This document shows, piece by piece, positions 1 through 9,348 of a stretch of 64,000 nucleotides of DNA; positions within the stretch are counted from its first letter, which is position 1; every line of letters begins with the position of its first letter. The notes beneath the pieces were generated by a model. The model made no database searches and was not told where the DNA came from. It was given only the letters and a program-made list of their open reading frames with translations. The translations under genes and the position numbers were made by a program. This DNA is from Lepidostoma basale (lineage: Eukaryota > Arthropoda > Insecta > Trichoptera > Lepidostomatidae). Location of the stretch: assembly GCA_022606425.2 (NCBI GenBank), contig JAHDVF020000982.1:434001-498000 (forward strand), given 5' to 3'.

Positions 1-150
1 GGAATGATGTTTCACCTGTCTAAGGCAGACATTGTCTTAGACGAGCGAAACTTATGATTTATATAAATTTATAATAAAACTTGTATAAAATATATTTAAT
101 ATAGAGTTTTACATCACTGTTTAAGAAACAATAAATACAAAGTTTGTATA
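1..150. repeat. HH-a palindromic repeat, partial
   Basis: Two inverted copies of the HH-a hairpin (ATGTTTC..CTGTCTAAGG facing CTTAGACGAGCGAAAC) meet near position 31. They are followed by the usual HH-a outer arm: an AT-rich stretch with an ATAATAAAACTT-like string, then GAGTTTTACATCA and AAACAATAAAT. The left end is cut by the window edge. The hairpin core is degenerate. Confidence 0.6.
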
Positions 151-159
151 CGAGAGGTG

Positions 160-425
160 TGCCATGATAGCAGAGGATTTTGACTCTGCCTACACTTACA
201 GAAACGGAGCGATTGGTTAAAGTTGTCGTCAAGTGAGTCAGAATGTCCGATGACGTCTGGACCGGCGGATAACTTTTGGTTTTACGGGCAAAGTAGGGCG
301 GGCGAGACAAAGCCGAGCCGGTTCGCCGCGACTCCGGGTCGGAAGACGGCTGAAAGTGGGTCACCGCCGGCCTCCGTCCTCGGGTGAAGGCTGCCGTTCC
401 CAAGTCAAGTTTACGGCCTTAAGGA
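160..425. other. GC-rich block, unclassified
   Basis: A GC-rich island, unlike the AT-rich surroundings, with many CpGs. The open frames across it are short and resemble nothing I recognise. It could be an exapted promoter or exon relic, or an interior piece of a mobile element. No function is assigned. Confidence 0.35.
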
Positions 426-519
426 GAAATTGTATTGTTAGCGCGGATAGAAACATTTACTCAACACTATATGCGGGTGCTTCGTGATACAATCTATTTT
501 TTATATTATATATATAAAC

Positions 520-625
520 TTAAGACGTTAATTTATTGTTTCTTGAACAATGATGTAAAATTCCATATTAAATTATTAATATGTATGAAAAATGATAGTT
601 TTCAAGGAGTTTTGTTATAATATTT
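520..625. repeat. HH-a left arm, interrupted by LINE-A2
   Basis: Outer arm of an HH-a foldback. It pairs with the inverted arm at about 1185-1260 (shared strings TTTTCAAGGAG and AAACTATCG..TTTTTCATAC in opposite orientation). A LINE-A2 copy lies between the arms, so the palindrome was broken by that insertion. Confidence 0.6.
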
Positions 626-1104
626 ATGGTATGGAAGTGAAGCATGGAACTGGCAAAAGAAGGATGAAAGTAGAATAAATGCAGTAAAAATGAGATCTCT
701 AAGACGAATGTGTGGAAAATCTGTCTATGTTAGAGTGACAAATGCAAGTATAAGAAGTGAATGTGGTGCGAATGAAAGTGTTATGAACAAAATAAGGAAA
801 GGGTCATTAAGATGGTTTGGACACATGGAAAGAATGAGTGAAGACAGAATGGTAAAGAAGGTATATGTAAACGGCGTGAACGGAGCTAGAAATAGAGGAA
901 GGCCGAGGAAAACGTGGCACGATCAAATCAATCAAATATTGAATGTCGGTCACGTGAGGAGTCGGAAAAAATCGACGTGCGTGCATGACAAGATGTATGA
1001 ATGTAGAGGAATCGAGAGACGTATGTCAGGACAGAACAGTGTGGCGTTCCATTCTTTCTGCCTACCCCTCCGGGGAGACGGCGTGATGGTAAGTTAGTTA
1101 GTTA
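626..1104 (+). mobile_element. LINE-A2 C-terminal fragment
   Basis: 5'-truncated non-LTR retrotransposon tail. It encodes YGSEAWNWQKKDESRINAV, then VTNASIRSECGANESV, SLRWFGHMER and RGRPRKTWHDQI. A frameshift near 967 (a run of A) moves the last quarter out of frame. It ends in the family's terminal GGGAGACGGCGTGATGG and a (GTTA)n tail. It sits inside an HH-a foldback, with a short TATG-like duplication at the edges. Dead copy. Confidence 0.85.
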
Positions 1105-1260
1105 GTTTTATGTGTGACATGTTTCGCCCTTCTAAGGCATTATCAAATGTATTTTAATAATCCCTTAGAAGGGCGAAACATGTCATACATAAATATTACA
1201 TCAAAACTCCTTGAAAACTATCGTTTTTCATACATATTAATAAATTAAGGCGTTAACCCT
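1105..1260. repeat. HH-a central palindrome and right arm
   Basis: Contains an inverted pair of HH hairpins: 1116-1146 on the minus strand and 1154-1184 on the plus strand. Plus motif: TTTAATAAT, stem CCCTT/AAGGG, CGAAAC, ATGTC. An ATGTAT just upstream is complementary to ATACAT just after GTC, giving a possible stem I. The core is degenerate relative to CTGATGA. Confidence 0.65.
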
Positions 1261-1261
1261 G

Positions 1262-1490
1262 GAGAATTCCAAAATGACGATTATTTAATGAATTAAAACA
1301 ATGTTTTTTCTTTTATTGAGTTTATTCACTCCACATGTTTCGAAGACTTTATACTTTCAACATCGAAAGAACGATATTAACTAGCCTGATGATGAAAGTG
1401 TAAAGTCTTCAAAACATTTCGAGAAAAATAACTCAAATATGGAATAGGTAGTGTTTTAATTCTTTAAAAAAATCGTCAATATAAAAATTG
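1262..1490. repeat. HH-b foldback repeat
   Basis: Inverted arms (AATGACGATT..AATTAAAAC on the left, GTTTTAATTC..AATCGTCA on the right) flank two facing hairpins. The plus-strand hairpin at 1386-1420 reads CTGATGA, T, GAAAG..CTTC, AAAAC, ATTTC, a slightly decayed hammerhead-like core. A second, better copy of the family is at 54105-54310. Confidence 0.65.
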
Positions 1491-1860
1491 TCTACGCCTT
1501 TTTAAATTTTAAATCGATATATTTATAATAGTAATGTTGTTATATGAACTTTCTAAGTTGAATTTCATAGTAAATAATGAAAATGAAATTTTTTGAAATA
1601 TCTCTATAGCATACATTTGGTTTCACTCCACTTAAGTTTATGTTAACGTAGAATAAAAATTAAATAAACACAAATGTCCGAAACGTCCAGCTGACGACAA
1701 GTGCAACATCTAAAATAACAATATGTGTTAAATTATTTTTCTTTGTTATTTTATTTTATAGTATTTTATTTCAGATAATTTGTATTATTATTGTATTTCA
1801 GATAATTTGTTTTAGATTTATTATGTAGACGTTGAACGATCGAAGTGTGCGCGGGAGATG
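1491..1860. other. AT-rich sequence without a gene
   Basis: No coding frame or known repeat is recognised. A short direct repeat (TTTCAGATAATTTGT) occurs twice near 1770-1812. Confidence 0.4.
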
Positions 1861-2012
1861 CCTATTGGTGGCGATGAGGTTCGCAACCCACCACACCGCA
1901 TCTCTCGCGATGGCGAAAAGAGAAGGATGGAGTGCCGCATCGATTAAAGTGTGGCAGTCCATTCTTTCTGCCTACCCTTTCAGGGAGACGGCGCGATGGT
2001 TAGTTAGTTAAG
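1861..2012 (+). mobile_element. SINE-4 candidate with LINE-A tail
   Basis: An unrelated 5' module (starting CCTATTGGTGGCGATGAGG, with a B-box-like GGTTCGCAACC) is joined to the last ~75 bp of LINE-A (GTGTGGCAGTCCATTC to the GTTA tail). The same junction recurs at 10808-10963, so this is a multicopy unit rather than a one-off fusion. It looks like a SINE that borrows the LINE-A 3' end for mobilisation. Confidence 0.55.
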
Positions 2013-2100
2013 TTTATGGCTTCGACCGGTTTCGGCAGCTCGCTGCTATCTTCTGTAATCTATCTAGTAATTCAGTGGAATTTAATTAAATATATATAAT
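2013..2100 (-). repeat. HH-c repeat
   Basis: Minus-strand hairpin at 2024-2055: CAGAAGA, T, AGCAG, loop CGAG, CTGCC, GAAAC, CGGTC. The stem has four clean pairs (GCAG/CTGC) plus one A-C mismatch. A decayed relative lies at 25565-25586. Confidence 0.5.
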
Positions 2101-2222
2101 ACTATAAACTTTTTTTTTTCATTATTAAAGTCAATAGCTACTAACTAATTAACTAACCATAAAGCTGTCTCCCGATTGATTAAAAATGAACCCTCTTCAT
2201 TTGAAAGTCCATTTTCAATTAT

Positions 2223-2528
2223 TTTATAATTATTATTATTAACTCCCGAAGGAGAGGCAGAAAGTATAGCCCTCCATATTGTTCTGAACTGACATACTTC
2301 TTTCATTCCTCTACATTCTTACAACGTTTCAAGCATGCACGTCACGTCACGTGTCACGTTTTCATTGACCTTCCACTATTTCTAGCTCCATTCACGTCGT
2401 TTACATATATTTCCTTCGCCACTATGTCTTCATTAATTCTTTCCATTTATCCAAACCATCTTAAGAACCCTTTAATTATTGTATTCATAAAACTTTTATC
2501 TGCACCGAATTCACTTCTTATCTTCTTT
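2223..2528 (-). mobile_element. LINE-A antisense fragment, degraded
   Basis: Antisense LINE-A from the GGAGAGGCAGAAAG tail region to the SECGA region (GCACCGAATTCACTTCTTAT). It has many substitutions and a small local duplication (CACGTCACGTCACGTG), and no open frame. A Helitron end begins where it stops. Confidence 0.8.
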
Positions 2529-2856
2529 GTTCATATATAATTCTTCTGTACGGATGTATGTAGTTGAATTCCTCTTAAACGGCTGGACCGATTTTGATGA
2601 AATTTTTTGTGTGTGTTGGGTCCTTGGATGGTTTAGATTCACAATTGGACACGGTAGATGACCTTCTGGGAAGTTCATGAATAATAGACCTTCTGACAAT
2701 GCAAATTTAAGAAATCAGGTTGCAAACACACGTGCAAATAACAGTCAAGAGCAAACGCAACGCATTACTTCAAATGTATGAAAAAAATGTTTGTTGAACC
2801 AGCTTATATCCGGCAAGCCAACGTTCGGGAAGTACAACGTCTGTCGGGCCCGCTAG
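2529..2856 (+). mobile_element. Non-autonomous Helitron, 3' end at CTAG
   Basis: Carries the string AAACGGCTGGACCGATTTTG, common in insect Helitrons. It ends ACAACGTCTGTCGGGCC then CGCTAG before T, which matches the CTRR 3' terminus of Helitrons. No Rep/helicase coding is present. The 5' boundary is uncertain because it abuts LINE-A. Confidence 0.65.
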
Positions 2857-2857
2857 T

Positions 2858-3560
2858 ATATAAATATACCAGCAAAATTCTAATAATCCTATTTGTATAA
2901 TTTTATTGTTAAAATTGTACAACGAAGAAGGATAAGATCCATCTGAAACATGTCTGTGAACAGTGTAATGATGTGCTGTGAAAATACAATGTTCTTAAAA
3001 AGTCTTTCAATCTAAGAAAAATCGTTTCACAAATACAAAAAGCTTTAGTGATTTTAAATTATTTTTATAGCATTGTCATTCATTTCTACTTAACTTAGCT
3101 GAGCAACAAAAGAATTTAATATCTTGATTGTTATGTACTGAAATATAGTTTGTATCGTGTGTGTATTATATTGATCGATAGCCGAAGAGATTTCTCTGAT
3201 TTCGCAAAACCACAGCAATTCACAGAGATGTTTATAGACAACCATTTGTTTATGGGTGAAAATATCCAGAGTTTAAATGTTCTACGAAGAATTCTTTTAT
3301 TCTAGCAATGAAAGTGAAGTGAAAAAGAAAAATTTCTTATATACTTTACGAAATACTTTCATCTCCATTTTGTCTTAATTGTTTGGTATTTTATTGGTAC
3401 GTATTTTTTACAATTACATCCCTTATATCCGCTAGTTTCATTTTAAAGGGTTGTTTTGCAGTAAACTGTTATATTTTGTTAGTTTTTAGGGTGCAATTCG
3501 GGCCTATAATGTGGTAGTTTCAAATAGCTTTCCATGTTTGTAAACAGTGGGTTATTTAAA
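2858..3560. other. AT-rich sequence without a gene
   Basis: No long frame or recognised repeat. Nothing further can be supported. Confidence 0.4.
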
Positions 3561-3582
3561 CACAATTACTGTATCTGCCTTT

Positions 3583-3745
3583 TTTTAGCTATTGGTTTTG
3601 ATGACCTGTGATAGGTAACTGATCGCTATTTTATTGTCACGTGAATTTTGCACCAGACCAAAGAGAGTCTGATATTGCCATCGCCGGAAATCGAACCTGG
3701 GACCTTCGGTGTGGCAGTTGGCACTCTGCCACGAAGGTCGACACT
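3583..3745 (-). mobile_element. SINE-1, antisense
   Basis: tRNA-derived SINE. Read on the minus strand: an A-box-like TGGCAGAGTG, a B box AGGTTCGATTTCC, then the tRNA-unrelated body (CTTTGGTCTGGTGC, ACGTGACAATAAAATAGCG). The head is about 70 nt. The 3' end is followed by a run of A. Confidence 0.8.
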
Positions 3746-3789
3746 GAAATATATGAGGAGAAGAAGGAACAAACGATCCAGACAAAGAT

Positions 3790-3935
3790 CACATTACAAT
3801 CAACTGATTGATTGTAATACCTGATGATGCTAACATCGGTTAGCGAAACAGCTGTCGCGACAATTTCGAAAGAAATATAATCAATCGTGATATTCTACAG
3901 GTATAACAGTGTTTTAATTTAAACTGTTAATAATG
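3790..3935 (+). repeat. HH-d repeat
   Basis: HH-d unit with its hairpin at 3821-3856 and the typical downstream flank (AATATAATCAATCGTG..TATAACAGTGTTTTAATTT..AACTGTTAATAA). Confidence 0.7.
3821..3856 (+). ncRNA. Hammerhead-ribozyme-like hairpin (HH-d)
   Basis: CTGATGA at 3821-3827, one extra T, perfect stem GCTAAC/GTTAGC with loop ATCG, then GAAAC and AGCTGTC. This matches the hammerhead order: CUGANGA, stem II, GAAA, a tiny stem III (AC/GT) and a GUC cleavage triplet. The extra T between CUGANGA and stem II is non-canonical. Cleavage activity is unproven. Confidence 0.6.
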
Positions 3936-3944
3936 ATTTATTTC

Positions 3945-4190
3945 TCTTTTTCTTTTTTATACACTTTGTACTCGTATATACAACACTTATATTAAAAAAT
4001 AAAATTACATAGACATGTTTCGGACAAAAAGTCCTTCTTCAGTAAAGGTACATTTTAAAAAATATTATAAAATGTATCTTTACTGAAGAAGGACTGTTTG
4101 TCCGAAACATGTCTATATAGTTTTATTTTTTTAATATAAGTGTTGTACATACAAAGTGTATAAAAATAAAAAGAGAAATAACCCTTAATA
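3945..4190. repeat. HH-e foldback repeat
   Basis: Long inverted repeat with arms TTATTTCTCTTTTTC..TTTGTA..ACACTTATATT. Two divergent hairpins lie in the middle, at 4012-4042 (minus) and 4083-4113 (plus). The plus motif is CTGAAGA, A, GGAC, loop TGTTT, GTCC, GAAAC, ATGTC. Other copies: 16035-16385 and 62325-62650. Confidence 0.75.
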
Positions 4191-4228
4191 ACACCACAAA
4201 GTATGGCGTATATGGAAGAAATGTTAAT

Positions 4229-4416
4229 AATGATTTCATTGTGCCACGTTTTTCTCGACCTTCCTCTATTTTTATCTCCGTTCACGTCGTTTGCATATAC
4301 TTTCTTCACCATTCTATCTTCATTCATTATTTCATGTGTCAAAACCATCTAAACGACCCTTTCATTATTTTGTTCACAACACTTTAAATTGCATTGCATT
4401 CACACACTCTATCATT
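4229..4416 (-). mobile_element. LINE-A antisense fragment (left half of split copy)
   Basis: Antisense LINE-A from RKTWH (GTGCCACGTTTTTCTCG) to the DRVSN region (ACACTCTATCAT). The same copy resumes at 5453-5512. The two halves are separated by a MITE and a LINE-B insertion. Confidence 0.75.
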
Positions 4417-4418
4417 TA

Positions 4419-4826
4419 TGAGGGTACTATTTGCAAACCCGGCAAACTCCACCAACAATCAAAAGTGAGATATGAATTGGGTCTTATTCATAATACATTT
4501 GCACACATTTTTTATTGATTTTCAGTTTCGAATTCGGCTTCATTCTGAAGAATTTTGCTATTAAAATATAGGGTTTGTTGCAAACATGGCAACCTCCACT
4601 TGAGTGTTGCAAAGCTGGCAACACTTCAAAATGAAATTCATTATTTTACTTAAATTATCAACATAATGATGATTATTTCATGGCTGATTACCTTTAAAAT
4701 ACTAACTGGTTGAGATGAAAAAAATAAATATCGTAAAAAAGCGCATTTTATTAGCGTATCAGTTTTTTGCGATTTACTCAAAACATCTAATGATGGAGTT
4801 AGCCAGGTTTGCAAATAATACCCTCA
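4419..4826. mobile_element. TA-flanked MITE (mariner/Tc1-like), 408 bp
   Basis: Terminal inverted repeats of about 33 bp begin TGAGGGTACTATTTGCAAAC on the left, mirrored with few mismatches on the right (AATAATACCCTCA). TA dinucleotides flank both ends at 4417-4418 and 4827-4828, as for Tc1/mariner/pogo insertion. There is no coding capacity. It lies exactly between LINE-A and LINE-B sequence. Confidence 0.75.
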
Positions 4827-4828
4827 TA

Positions 4829-5452
4829 TACTGATATGGAGTCCTCATGAGGCTCAGTATTCTCTCATGTTGGAGAGGGTTCAAAAGAAATTCTTGAGAG
4901 CCCTCTACATGAGAGAGTACGGGGTATATCCTTGGCTCTATCCAACGGCATTTCTCTTGGGTATGCTGGGGTATAACTCCCTCCAACTAAGGAGGGAAGG
5001 ATTACTAACATCACATTTTTACAAACTGATTCGGGGCTCTATTGAGAACCCCTATGTTCTGGAGCAAATAGGTCTTTTTGTTCCTGATAACTACCTGCGA
5101 CAGCGCCGACATCAATTGTTCTTTACTCCGTCACGCAGAACCAACCTGCCTTTGGTGATGCCAGTAGGAAGAGCGATTCGGACGCTGAATCTAATCATCT
5201 CGGATTTGGACATTTTCAGTGTCAGTGAGGCGGTATTCATAAAAAAAATATTGCAAACTCTGGAAAGAGTACTGCCTCACTGACGTCGACATATTTGGAT
5301 TCCTTCTGATATGTATGATTTTTTTGGTCTCATGTTGTTTTGTTTTTTTATCTTTATAATACCGATTTGTGTCCAAACGAGTCGCCTAAATGTTTTATCG
5401 TTTGTTATGTCTCATTTGTAAATATATAAATAAATAAATAAAATAAATAAAT
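4829..5452 (+). mobile_element. LINE-B 3' part with C-terminal ORF
   Basis: 5'-truncated Jockey/CR1-like LINE. The reading frame runs open from about 4831 to the stop at 5281-5283 (WSPHEAQYSLMLERVQKKF; FLLGMLGYNSLQL; SRRTNLPLVMPVGRAIRTL). This is the region downstream of the reverse-transcriptase palm. The 3' UTR ends in an AATA-rich tail at about 5425-5452. It interrupts a LINE-A copy. Its last ~330 bp nearly match 44833-45160, so both are fairly young. Confidence 0.85.
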
Positions 5453-5512
5453 TTACCACACATTCGTCTTAGAGATTTCATTTCTACTGCATTTATTCTA
5501 CTTTCATACATT
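5453..5512 (-). mobile_element. LINE-A antisense fragment (right half of split copy)
   Basis: CACACATTCGTCTTAGAG to CATTTATTCTACTTTCAT is antisense of RRMCG..MRSLRRM..ESRINAV. It continues the copy that ends at 4416, with about 15 bp lost at the junction. Confidence 0.7.
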
Positions 5513-5655
5513 CATACACAAGGGTCGGCACCTTTCCTGTACTGCCATCTTAGGTTTTTTTGTTTACAGTATTATTTAAATGTGACAGACGTATATGGAG
5601 TTTTCAAATATTACCGTATTCACGACGAAAATATTGAAATTCGCAATTGTAATGC

Positions 5656-5748
5656 CTACACACGGCCCGGAGAGTCGATCCGCTGACCTGGATACTGCGC
5701 GGTACCGCTAGGCCGGGCCTCTACCGACAGAGCCATCTGATGGGCTGC
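5656..5748 (-). mobile_element. SINE-3 candidate (tRNA-like head)
   Basis: On the minus strand, TGGCTCTGTCGGTAGAG resembles an A box. About 40 nt later, GGATCGACTCTCC resembles a B box followed by a GGGCC acceptor-like arm. One copy only in this window, so it could be a decayed tRNA pseudogene instead. Confidence 0.4.
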
Positions 5749-5932
5749 ATTTCTTTGTGGCAACGGATGCATTATGCAAATGCGTGCACTTTGAATTTTC
5801 GGTTTGACATATTCGTTTCGTCGCCCGTTATCGTCTTAAAAATTACTTACGTTGAAATAACACTAAGATATCGCACCGCGATGAAAATCTCAATTATATA
5901 AAAGTTTATTACTAAATAACTAACTCTTCTTC

Positions 5933-6100
5933 TTCATCTTCTTTCTAGCCTTGTCCCATTTACTTTGGGTCAGCTCTTCTTGTATGGCGTCTCCAGGATT
6001 GTCTGTTCTGGTTGGCATCTAGTGGGATCCGATCTCTTTTGAGAGTCCTTTGAATGACCCCATTCCGTGTCAGCTTGGGCCTACCACGTCCCAAGATGCA
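5933..6100 (-). mobile_element. LINE-D (RTE-like) C-terminus, antisense
   Basis: Minus frame gives GRGRPKLTRNGVIQRTLKRD, then SWRRHTRRADPK and stop. This is the same terminal signature as the LINE-D copy at 8714-9217. Only the last ~55 residues and a GAAGAAGA-rich 3' tail remain. Confidence 0.65.
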
Positions 6101-6385
6101 GAACCAACCTGCCAATAGTTATGCCGCTAGGTAAGGCAATATATTTGCTAAATCGTATCACCTCGGAATTTGACGTATTTTGTGATAGTCTGGCTCAACT
6201 GAGGGAAGCATTGTCCTTATTATAATTGTATATTCATTTGTCATGTATCTTTTGTTTCTCGCTCTTTTTATTATTTTATTGTGATTAACTTATTATTGTG
6301 TATCTCCAACTTGTATCTTTAGTGTATTGGAAAATAATTCTGTAATGCTTAGGATATATTTAAATAAATAAATGAAAAAAATAAA
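6092..6385 (+). mobile_element. LINE-B variant 3' end
   Basis: Encodes RTNLPIVMPLGKAIYLLNRI, then TSEFDVF..REALSLL and stop, diverged from the copy at 4829-5452. The 3' UTR ends in AAATAAATAAATG repeats. An older LINE-B lineage. Confidence 0.7.
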
Positions 6386-6564
6386 TGAAATTTTCAAAGT
6401 TATCCTGATCTCTCCTGGCTTTGTGTCCAAAATATTTTAATACTTCCTGAGAGCACACTCACTTTCCGCTAGAGTCTTGCTCCTATACCCAGCTAGTCAA
6501 TGATTGACCGGTTTTCAATTTTGGTAATAAACAAGCAAATATAAAACACAAATTGAAATGTGCA

Positions 6565-6885
6565 TGGTGGTCTATGGAGAAACAAATGCTTGGCATAAGT
6601 TTGAGGAACAGTTCACCAAATTAGACGCCGGACAAACATAGTCAAGTGATAGACCGTATCGCCAAATTAAAAAAAGGAAATTGCCAGTTTTGAAAGACAC
6701 GGAATAGATAGATTGACTTCTTGATGTGGAGACCATGGGAATAAAAAAAGGGCTTCAGTTGACCCCAAAAAAGCTAAGCTAATGACCTAATTCCAATCAG
6801 GAGAAGAAAATAGATGAGAGTCGTACACGATAGAGAAAAAATTATAATGTTTAACGAAGCCACAGTTGAGAGATGGCTAAGGTAG
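6565..6885 (+). mobile_element. LINE-F fragment, heavily degraded
   Basis: Reassembling frames gives MEKQMLGISLRNS, RRRTNIVKVIDRIAKLK and a terminal WMRVVHDREK-like stretch. These match LINE-F order (MLGISLRDR, RTKVTDIIHRVATLK). Many frameshifts and stops. Supported only by motif order. Confidence 0.5.
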
Positions 6886-6989
6886 AAGATCTTCCCTTAC
6901 TTCTATCGCATATGTCACGACGCTGCATGTTTCTTTGAGGAGATATTGACAGCTGAGAATTTAATTCGTTTTATATATTTTAAACAACG

Positions 6990-7380
6990 TTTTTTAAACT
7001 TTGCAAACAGCACGAACATTATTTAAACAATTTAAATTAAATAACAAACATGTTTCGAACACATAAGCCCTTCATCAGTGTTTTGTATAAACGAGTACAA
7101 TATAAATATTTCATCAATGTGGTCAGTTTTGACATATGTCAAAATGTCAGTTTTGAAGTATACAGCAGTTTGAGAATGCTCTCGCAAGGCGAAACAAATT
7201 TGTCGTAATTTATATAATTTAATAAATTAATCCAAGTAAAACCACTAAACAATTGTGTTTACTATTAAAAATTTATATCAAACTGATTTTTATATATTCA
7301 AAACATTGATGAAGGGCTTCTTAGTCCGAAACATGTTTGTTTTTTAATTACAATTTTATAAATAAAGTTTATATTTTGTC
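6990..7380. repeat. HH-f foldback repeat
   Basis: Two facing hairpins, 7047-7078 (minus) and 7306-7337 (plus), end in ATGTT rather than ATGTC. Minus core: CTGATGA, A, GGGC..GTTC, GAAAC. Plus core: TTGATGA, A, GGGC..GTCC, GAAAC. The interior is AT-rich with an unrelated hairpin (GCGAAACAAATTTGTCG). Confidence 0.65.
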
Positions 7381-7790
7381 GCGACAGCTATTTCGCTAAT
7401 CGATGGTAGCATCGTCAGGTCTTACAACCAACTAAAAAATACATCAGAAAGACTTATTTTATATACAAAATAATAAGATTATATATCCTAATTTTATTGA
7501 CCCATCAATATTGAATTTCTGTTACTGTTAAACCTAATTACTGTTTTATTTGTTTTTATTTTAACCTAATTATTGTTTTTATTGTTTACAATTTTGTTTG
7601 TAGTTTCTTCCCCTCCTAATAATTTTATAAATAAACAAAGTCTTTCTGATTTACTTTAGTTGATTGTAAGGCCTGACGATGCTAACATCGGTTAGCGAAA
7701 TAGCTGTCGCGACAAAATATAATCAATTGTGATATTTATAACAAAGTTTTTTATAAACAGTTAATAATGCTGAAATATCAGGTGTTTCCA
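7381..7790. repeat. HH-d inverted pair
   Basis: HH-d hairpins at 7383-7418 (minus) and 7673-7708 (plus) point away from each other across about 250 bp of AT-rich sequence. The plus copy reads CTGACGA, T, GCTAAC/GTTAGC, GAAAT, AGCTGTC. Flanks include ATAATCAATTGTG and AAACAGTTAATAATG, typical of the family. Confidence 0.7.
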
Positions 7791-8190
7791 CTACAACAAT
7801 GGATTATTAAAAAACAATTACAATTAGCCTATGTAATTTAGGCACAGATGGCTCCTTGCATATGCGTAATGATTGGTTTATATAAAATTTATTAGAATTG
7901 TGCCGTTTGTATTAGTTTTAACGGATATATGGAACCTTTGTATGAACTAAAACTGTTCCGTAGCCTAGAAACGCAACAAAATCAGTTTTGGATACTTCGG
8001 TCGAATGGTTCGGAGAAATTAAGTACGTCACTTTGTATCGAGCGCTGTGGGCTGATCAGATATAAATACTTACACACTTAACGGAGATTTGAATAACGTT
8101 TTTTAACTAAGAAATGCGTGTATATTACCGGAATTTAAATCAAACCGTTGAGATTCTCTTATTTTGAAGATACACTTAGGAAATTGAAAT
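7790..8190. other. No gene seen
   Basis: AT-rich with short, unremarkable frames. No repeat family recognised. Confidence 0.35.
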
Positions 8191-8195
8191 TAACT

Positions 8196-8385
8196 TTAAT
8201 TGTATCTCAATAGAGATGAAGATGTAAATTGTTTTTGTTGGAAACAGAATATGGTGGTCGAGGCGTTTACAGGACTTATGACCTGTCATTGGTTGGGTTA
8301 AGCGATCGTTTAATGTAATAGAACGTTCCCCATTCCTCCCTTCTTACGACCACCACGTCTGACAAATTTTTGAAAGATGTATATT
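8196..8385 (+). repeat. R-A repeat, partial
   Basis: Starts TTAATTGTATCTCAATAGAG. Contains ACAGGACTTATGACCTGTCA and GGTTGGGTTAAGCGATCG. Compared with the full R-A unit at 12285-12513, the far end is missing. R-A is a repeat of unknown class with short inverted ends. Confidence 0.65.
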
Positions 8386-8436
8386 TGCTACTATGTTAAG
8401 AACACTGCATTTTTATATTCAAACTACACTAGAGCC

Positions 8437-8713
8437 ATCTATTAAGATTAGACGTAAGCATTAAGCATAAGATCCAATTAATTAAGATTCAATTAATTCT
8501 TAAAAATAATTAACCCGCATTGGGTAAAACCCAGTATTTATCTACAAGTATTTGTATACATTCAAAAGAAAATAACTTTATTATCCACAAAATATTTAAA
8601 AAAAAAAAACACGACATCTACACTAGAGCCATCCATTAAGATAATTTGTACGCATTAATCCTTAAAAAGTGATTAACCCGCAATGGGTAAAAATCCAGTA
8701 TTTGTCTACAAGT
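8437..8713 (+). repeat. R-B repeat, two tandem partial copies
   Basis: ACACTAGAGCCATCTATTAAG is repeated at 8437 and about 8622. Each is followed by ATTAACCCGCA.TGGGTAAAA and CCAGTATTT.TCTACAAG. The second copy is interrupted by LINE-D at 8714 and resumes at 9218. The class is unknown. Confidence 0.6.
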
Positions 8714-9217
8714 CTTCTTCTTTCTCTTTGCCATTTCCCATCATCTGGGGTCGGCCCTCCTCGTACGAAAACGCCAAACTTTCCTATTTTCACTCATTTC
8801 CACTGTCAGGTTCTCGTGTTGGAGCTCCTTTTCCATGTTGGCCCACCATGTTGCCATTGGGCGACCTCTTCTTCTTGGTTTTGTGGGAATGCTGAGGGCT
8901 TTTTGGACAATGTGCTCGCTGTCTCTTCGCATCACATGACCGTACCACCGGAGTCGAGATTCTCTTAATTTTTCCGTTATTGGGGCAACCTTAAAGCTAC
9001 CCCTCACGTATTCGTTCCTAACGTGGTCCAGCCTTGTGACGCCTCCAGCCCACCTCAACATTTTCATCTCGGCAGCGTGGACTCGACTTTCGTGGACTTT
9101 TTTGTTGGTCCAGCACTCTGCTCCATATAGCATGGCGGGCCTCACTGCAGTCTTGTAGACTCTGCCCTTAGTTCTGATTGGAATTTTTGGATCACACAGG
9201 ACACCTGATAGAGCTGT
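8714..9217 (-). mobile_element. LINE-D (RTE-like), 5'-truncated, with 18 bp TSD
   Basis: The minus-strand frame stays open across 9216-8741. It encodes VRPAMLYGAECWTNKKV, AEMKMLRWAGGVTRLD, RLRWYGHVMRRDSEHIV, RRRGRPMATWW and the end RTRRADPR*, the C-terminal region of an RTE-clade protein. The insertion is bounded by a perfect 18 bp direct repeat (CAGTATTTGTCTACAAGT at 8696-8713 and 9218-9235). The open frame and intact duplication suggest recent insertion. Confidence 0.9.
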
Positions 9218-9275
9218 CAGTATTTGTCTACAAGTATTTGTATAAAAAAAACAAATTCCATCACTCATTGTTTAT

Positions 9276-9348
9276 CGGCACATTTTTCTCAGTGATCTCA
9301 TTTCTACGAAATTTATCATACTTTATCCTTCTTCTGCCAACTACAAGC
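9276..9348 (-). mobile_element. LINE-A antisense relic
   Basis: TCTCAGTGATCTCATTTCTAC through TTATCCTTCTTCTGCCAACT is antisense MRSL..ESRIN..WQKKD. Short internal fragment with neither end present. Confidence 0.6.

Noticed and set aside
59..403. 114-residue minus-strand frame
   Set aside because: It spans the HH-a arm and the GC-rich block with no recognisable domain; open only because of composition.
1088..1106. (TTAG)n runs as telomeric repeats
   Set aside because: They are 4 bp units that always follow the LINE-A terminus, i.e. the element's own 3' tail, not TTAGG.
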